The translations under genes were made by a program, and so were the position numbers. Positions 5,531 through 7,353 of a stretch of DNA of 7,353 bases are shown piece after piece. Location: positions 1-7,353 of the forward strand of contig JAKMGR010000639.1 of assembly GCA_022424805.1 (NCBI GenBank). The letters are read 5' to 3'. Origin of the DNA: Verrucomicrobiales bacterium (GTDB taxonomy: Bacteria; Verrucomicrobiota; Verrucomicrobiia; Verrucomicrobiales; DEV007). The notes below the pieces were generated by a model. That model searched no databases and was not told where the DNA came from. It saw only the letters and a program-made list of their open reading frames with translations. Numbering within the stretch: position 1 is the stretch's first letter; every line of letters begins with the position of its first letter.

Positions 5531-7353
5531 CTATCCTTTGAGTCGCCGCTCATCTCCATCGCGAAGCGTGACTCCCTCCTCATCCAGCATCTCCAGAAGC
5601 GGCATCAGGATTCGGCGAACTGTTCCCGTATGCTGACGCAGCTCGCTAGCGGTTGCTGCACCCTGCGCCTTCAGATATTCCACGATCTCATTTTTTAAAC
5701 GATCGAATCCTGCTTGGGAAATTACCGTTTTCGGATCGAGAACAATTACCTCTCCGGTATGCTCCAGAAAGCGAAGGGCTTTTTCTTCATCCGGATTGGT
5801 CGCTGTTTCACCTTTGTTCGGCGGGGAAACCGGATCGGAAGCGAGGCGCTTGCGAACAAGTTCGCCGGCATTCAGCAATTGAGGTGGAAGCGTAGGAATA
5901 TGATCCCGATGTCGAATGTTCGGTCCGGCTTTGGTGAACTCACCTGCCATCAAACCTTCCAACACCATGTCGAAGAATTTGGGAGCCGGGAGTTCCGGCT
6001 CGATCATCGAGCGCAGATCGCGGAGCGGAAGCCCTAGCTGATCAGGGTGTTCCTTGTGCACTTTCAGGATCGAATCCGAAGCAAGTCCTGCGATTCCTTT
6101 CCACCATTCTGAAAAGAAAACCCAGTCAACATTCCGAGAAAACTCTCCGGCCTCGACTGCTTTTTCTACGGACTGTAAAATCTCTTCTGCACTGAATGCT
6201 GACTTCGCCAGGAGATTGGGGATGAAGGCGACTTTGTCGCGCCGTAACTGTGAGCTGACCAGCACATCAAGATCATTCGGTGCCTGTCTTCGCGCTTCGA
6301 GAAATTCCGCCTGAAACGGCTTCCGGAAGGCACGTCGATTAGCATCTTCATCCAAAACAATGCCTCCCGCCAGAGTGAGACCAAGCGAAGCATCTCGTAT
6401 GACAAACCCATCTCCCACAAAAACGTAAATGGGTTCATGAAATCGAAGCTCAGCGAGGACTGTTTCTCCGGGAGAAAGGGATCGCTGCCCGAGAAAATGA
6501 ATTCGCGCCGGAACTCCCATACTGCCATGATGAAACATGACCTCCCGCCCCGTTCGCAAGGCACGCTTCGACTGGCGCATCCCTCGGATTTCCCGGTCCG
6601 ATTTCGAAATCAAAACATCAATCGCCTCGACCGCTCCTCCAAGTCCCTTTTTCACGAGAACATCACCACGGGCGATGCTGTCCTTTGTCGCACCGCGATT
6701 TTCTCGGAGATTTACACCGGTAATATTCAATGCTGTCCGCGTCCCCGGCGGGACTGATTCGGCCGCGGAACCGTGAGACTGGGCCGTTCGCACATGAGCT
6801 TCGGCTCCCTGCGGCATCACTTCGAGATCGTCGCCCACATTGATTCGTCCCTCGGTCAGGCTTCCTGCAACAACCGTTCCAACGCCTTTCAGAGAAAACG
6901 CGCGATCCACGGGAAGTCGCGGCTTCCCTTTGTCGCGAACGGGACCTGACTCAGTTAGAATTTGGGAAACCCTATCGCGAAGATCTTCGATCCCAGTTCC
7001 CGAGTGGGAAGACACGGGGATAACGTCGATTTCCTCCCAAGGTCCACCCGTGAGGTTCTCTTTTACATCTTCTAGAACCAATTCAAGATCGTCGACCAGA
7101 TCGACTTTGGTCAGTGCAACTATGGCTCGCTTTACGCCGAGATAGGTCAGAATCTGGTAGTGTTCTTCCGTTTGCGGCATCCATCCGTCGTCGGCTGCGA
7201 CGATGAACAGCGCTAAATCAATCGCACCAACTCCGGCGACCATGTTTTTGACGAAGTCGGCATGACCAGGAACATCAATTACTCCGAGGGCGAGTGTATC
7301 AACGGACTCGTCTGAAGTCGGAAGGGACAACTGCGCAAATCCAAGCTCGATCG
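5531..7353 (-). CDS. selB: Selenocysteine-specific translation elongation factor SelB (N-terminus outside window)
   Basis: SelB is the GTPase that brings selenocysteinyl-tRNA to UGA codons marked by a SECIS hairpin. The window holds 606 residues in frame from the right edge to TAG at 5533-5531, so the true start and the G1 loop (GHVDHGKT-type) are missing, probably some 40-50 residues. The first visible residues, IELGFAQL, are the end of the G2 region (RGITIELGFA in relatives). G3 is DVPGHADFVKNM, G4 is TKVD (7111-7100) and G5 is SSHSGTG (near 7012). Next come the EF-Tu-like beta domains (PVDRAFSLKGVGTVVAG, then GRINVGDDLEVMP). The C-terminus carries the winged-helix repeats that distinguish SelB: HPDQLGLPLRDLRSMI in an inner one, and GTVRRILMPLLEMLDEEGVT followed by LRDGDERRL in the last, SECIS-binding one. 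The TTG at 7330 is internal, not the start. SelB is cytoplasmic and implies a selenocysteine-decoding genome. Confidence 0.95.
   Translation of the reverse strand, partial: IELGFAQLSLPTSDESVDTLALGVIDVPGHADFVKNMVAGVGAIDLALFIVAADDGWMPQTEEHYQILTYLGVKRAIVALTKVDLVDDLELVLEDVKENLTGGPWEEIDVIPVSSHSGTGIEDLRDRVSQILTESGPVRDKGKPRLPVDRAFSLKGVGTVVAGSLTEGRINVGDDLEVMPQGAEAHVRTAQSHGSAAESVPPGTRTALNITGVNLRENRGATKDSIARGDVLVKKGLGGAVEAIDVLISKSDREIRGMRQSKRALRTGREVMFHHGSMGVPARIHFLGQRSLSPGETVLAELRFHEPIYVFVGDGFVIRDASLGLTLAGGIVLDEDANRRAFRKPFQAEFLEARRQAPNDLDVLVSSQLRRDKVAFIPNLLAKSAFSAEEILQSVEKAVEAGEFSRNVDWVFFSEWWKGIAGLASDSILKVHKEHPDQLGLPLRDLRSMIEPELPAPKFFDMVLEGLMAGEFTKAGPNIRHRDHIPTLPPQLLNAGELVRKRLASDPVSPPNKGETATNPDEEKALRFLEHTGEVIVLDPKTVISQAGFDRLKNEIVEYLKAQGAATASELRQHTGTVRRILMPLLEMLDEEGVTLRDGDERRLKG

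Noticed and set aside
5476..5583. Longer start (ATG at 5583) for the DUF1080 gene
   Set aside because: It would overlap the end of selB by 53 bases and place 36 charged residues before a clear signal peptide. The ATG at 5475 puts the signal peptide at the N-terminus.
6166..6564. Reading frame of 132 residues on the minus strand inside selB
   Set aside because: It is an alternate frame within the conserved SelB coding region, with no domain or start signal to support it.
7328..7330. TTG as the start of selB
   Set aside because: The frame stays open to the window edge and the upstream residues IELGFAQ match the conserved G2 region of SelB, so the TTG is internal and the gene is simply cut by the window.

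Overview
The window looks like a chromosomal segment from a bacterium of the Planctomycetota-Verrucomicrobiota (PVC) group. This rests on gene content rather than any marker gene. It holds a DUF58 / BatA-like / von Willebrand factor A (VWA) membrane-protein operon and a secreted DUF1080 (3-keto-disaccharide hydrolase domain) protein, a combination typical of Verrucomicrobiota and Planctomycetota. Verrucomicrobiota is slightly preferred, but the sequence does not settle it. Coding density is high and no mobile element, CRISPR array, rRNA or tRNA was recognised.

Plus strand, positions 1-4587: an operon of three tightly packed genes. It begins with the C-terminal 116 residues of a DUF58 protein, whose stop overlaps by 4 bases the start of a 679-residue BatA-like membrane protein. 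After a 2-base gap comes a 731-residue VWA protein with a degenerate glutamine-amidotransferase-like region. In related operons a MoxR-type AAA+ ATPase precedes DUF58; here it would lie upstream of the window. The expected picture is a cytoplasmic ATPase and DUF58 partner working with two membrane-anchored VWA proteins on cell-envelope proteins or metal-dependent assembly. The actual substrate is unknown.

Minus strand, positions 7353-4592, read right to left: selB, the selenocysteine-specific elongation factor (its extreme N-terminus lies beyond the window edge); a 222-residue secreted DUF1080 protein; and a possible 54-residue exported peptide. The two gene clusters converge with only 4 bases between stop codons. 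An inverted repeat spanning both stops may act as a shared terminator. Two more short hairpins lie in the gaps of the minus-strand cluster.

The window is mostly ordinary PVC genome content. The points most worth a second look are the paired VWA proteins with different metal-site residues and no visible amidotransferase nucleophile, the unrecognised exported peptide, the stop-spanning inverted repeat, and the implication that this organism decodes UGA as selenocysteine.
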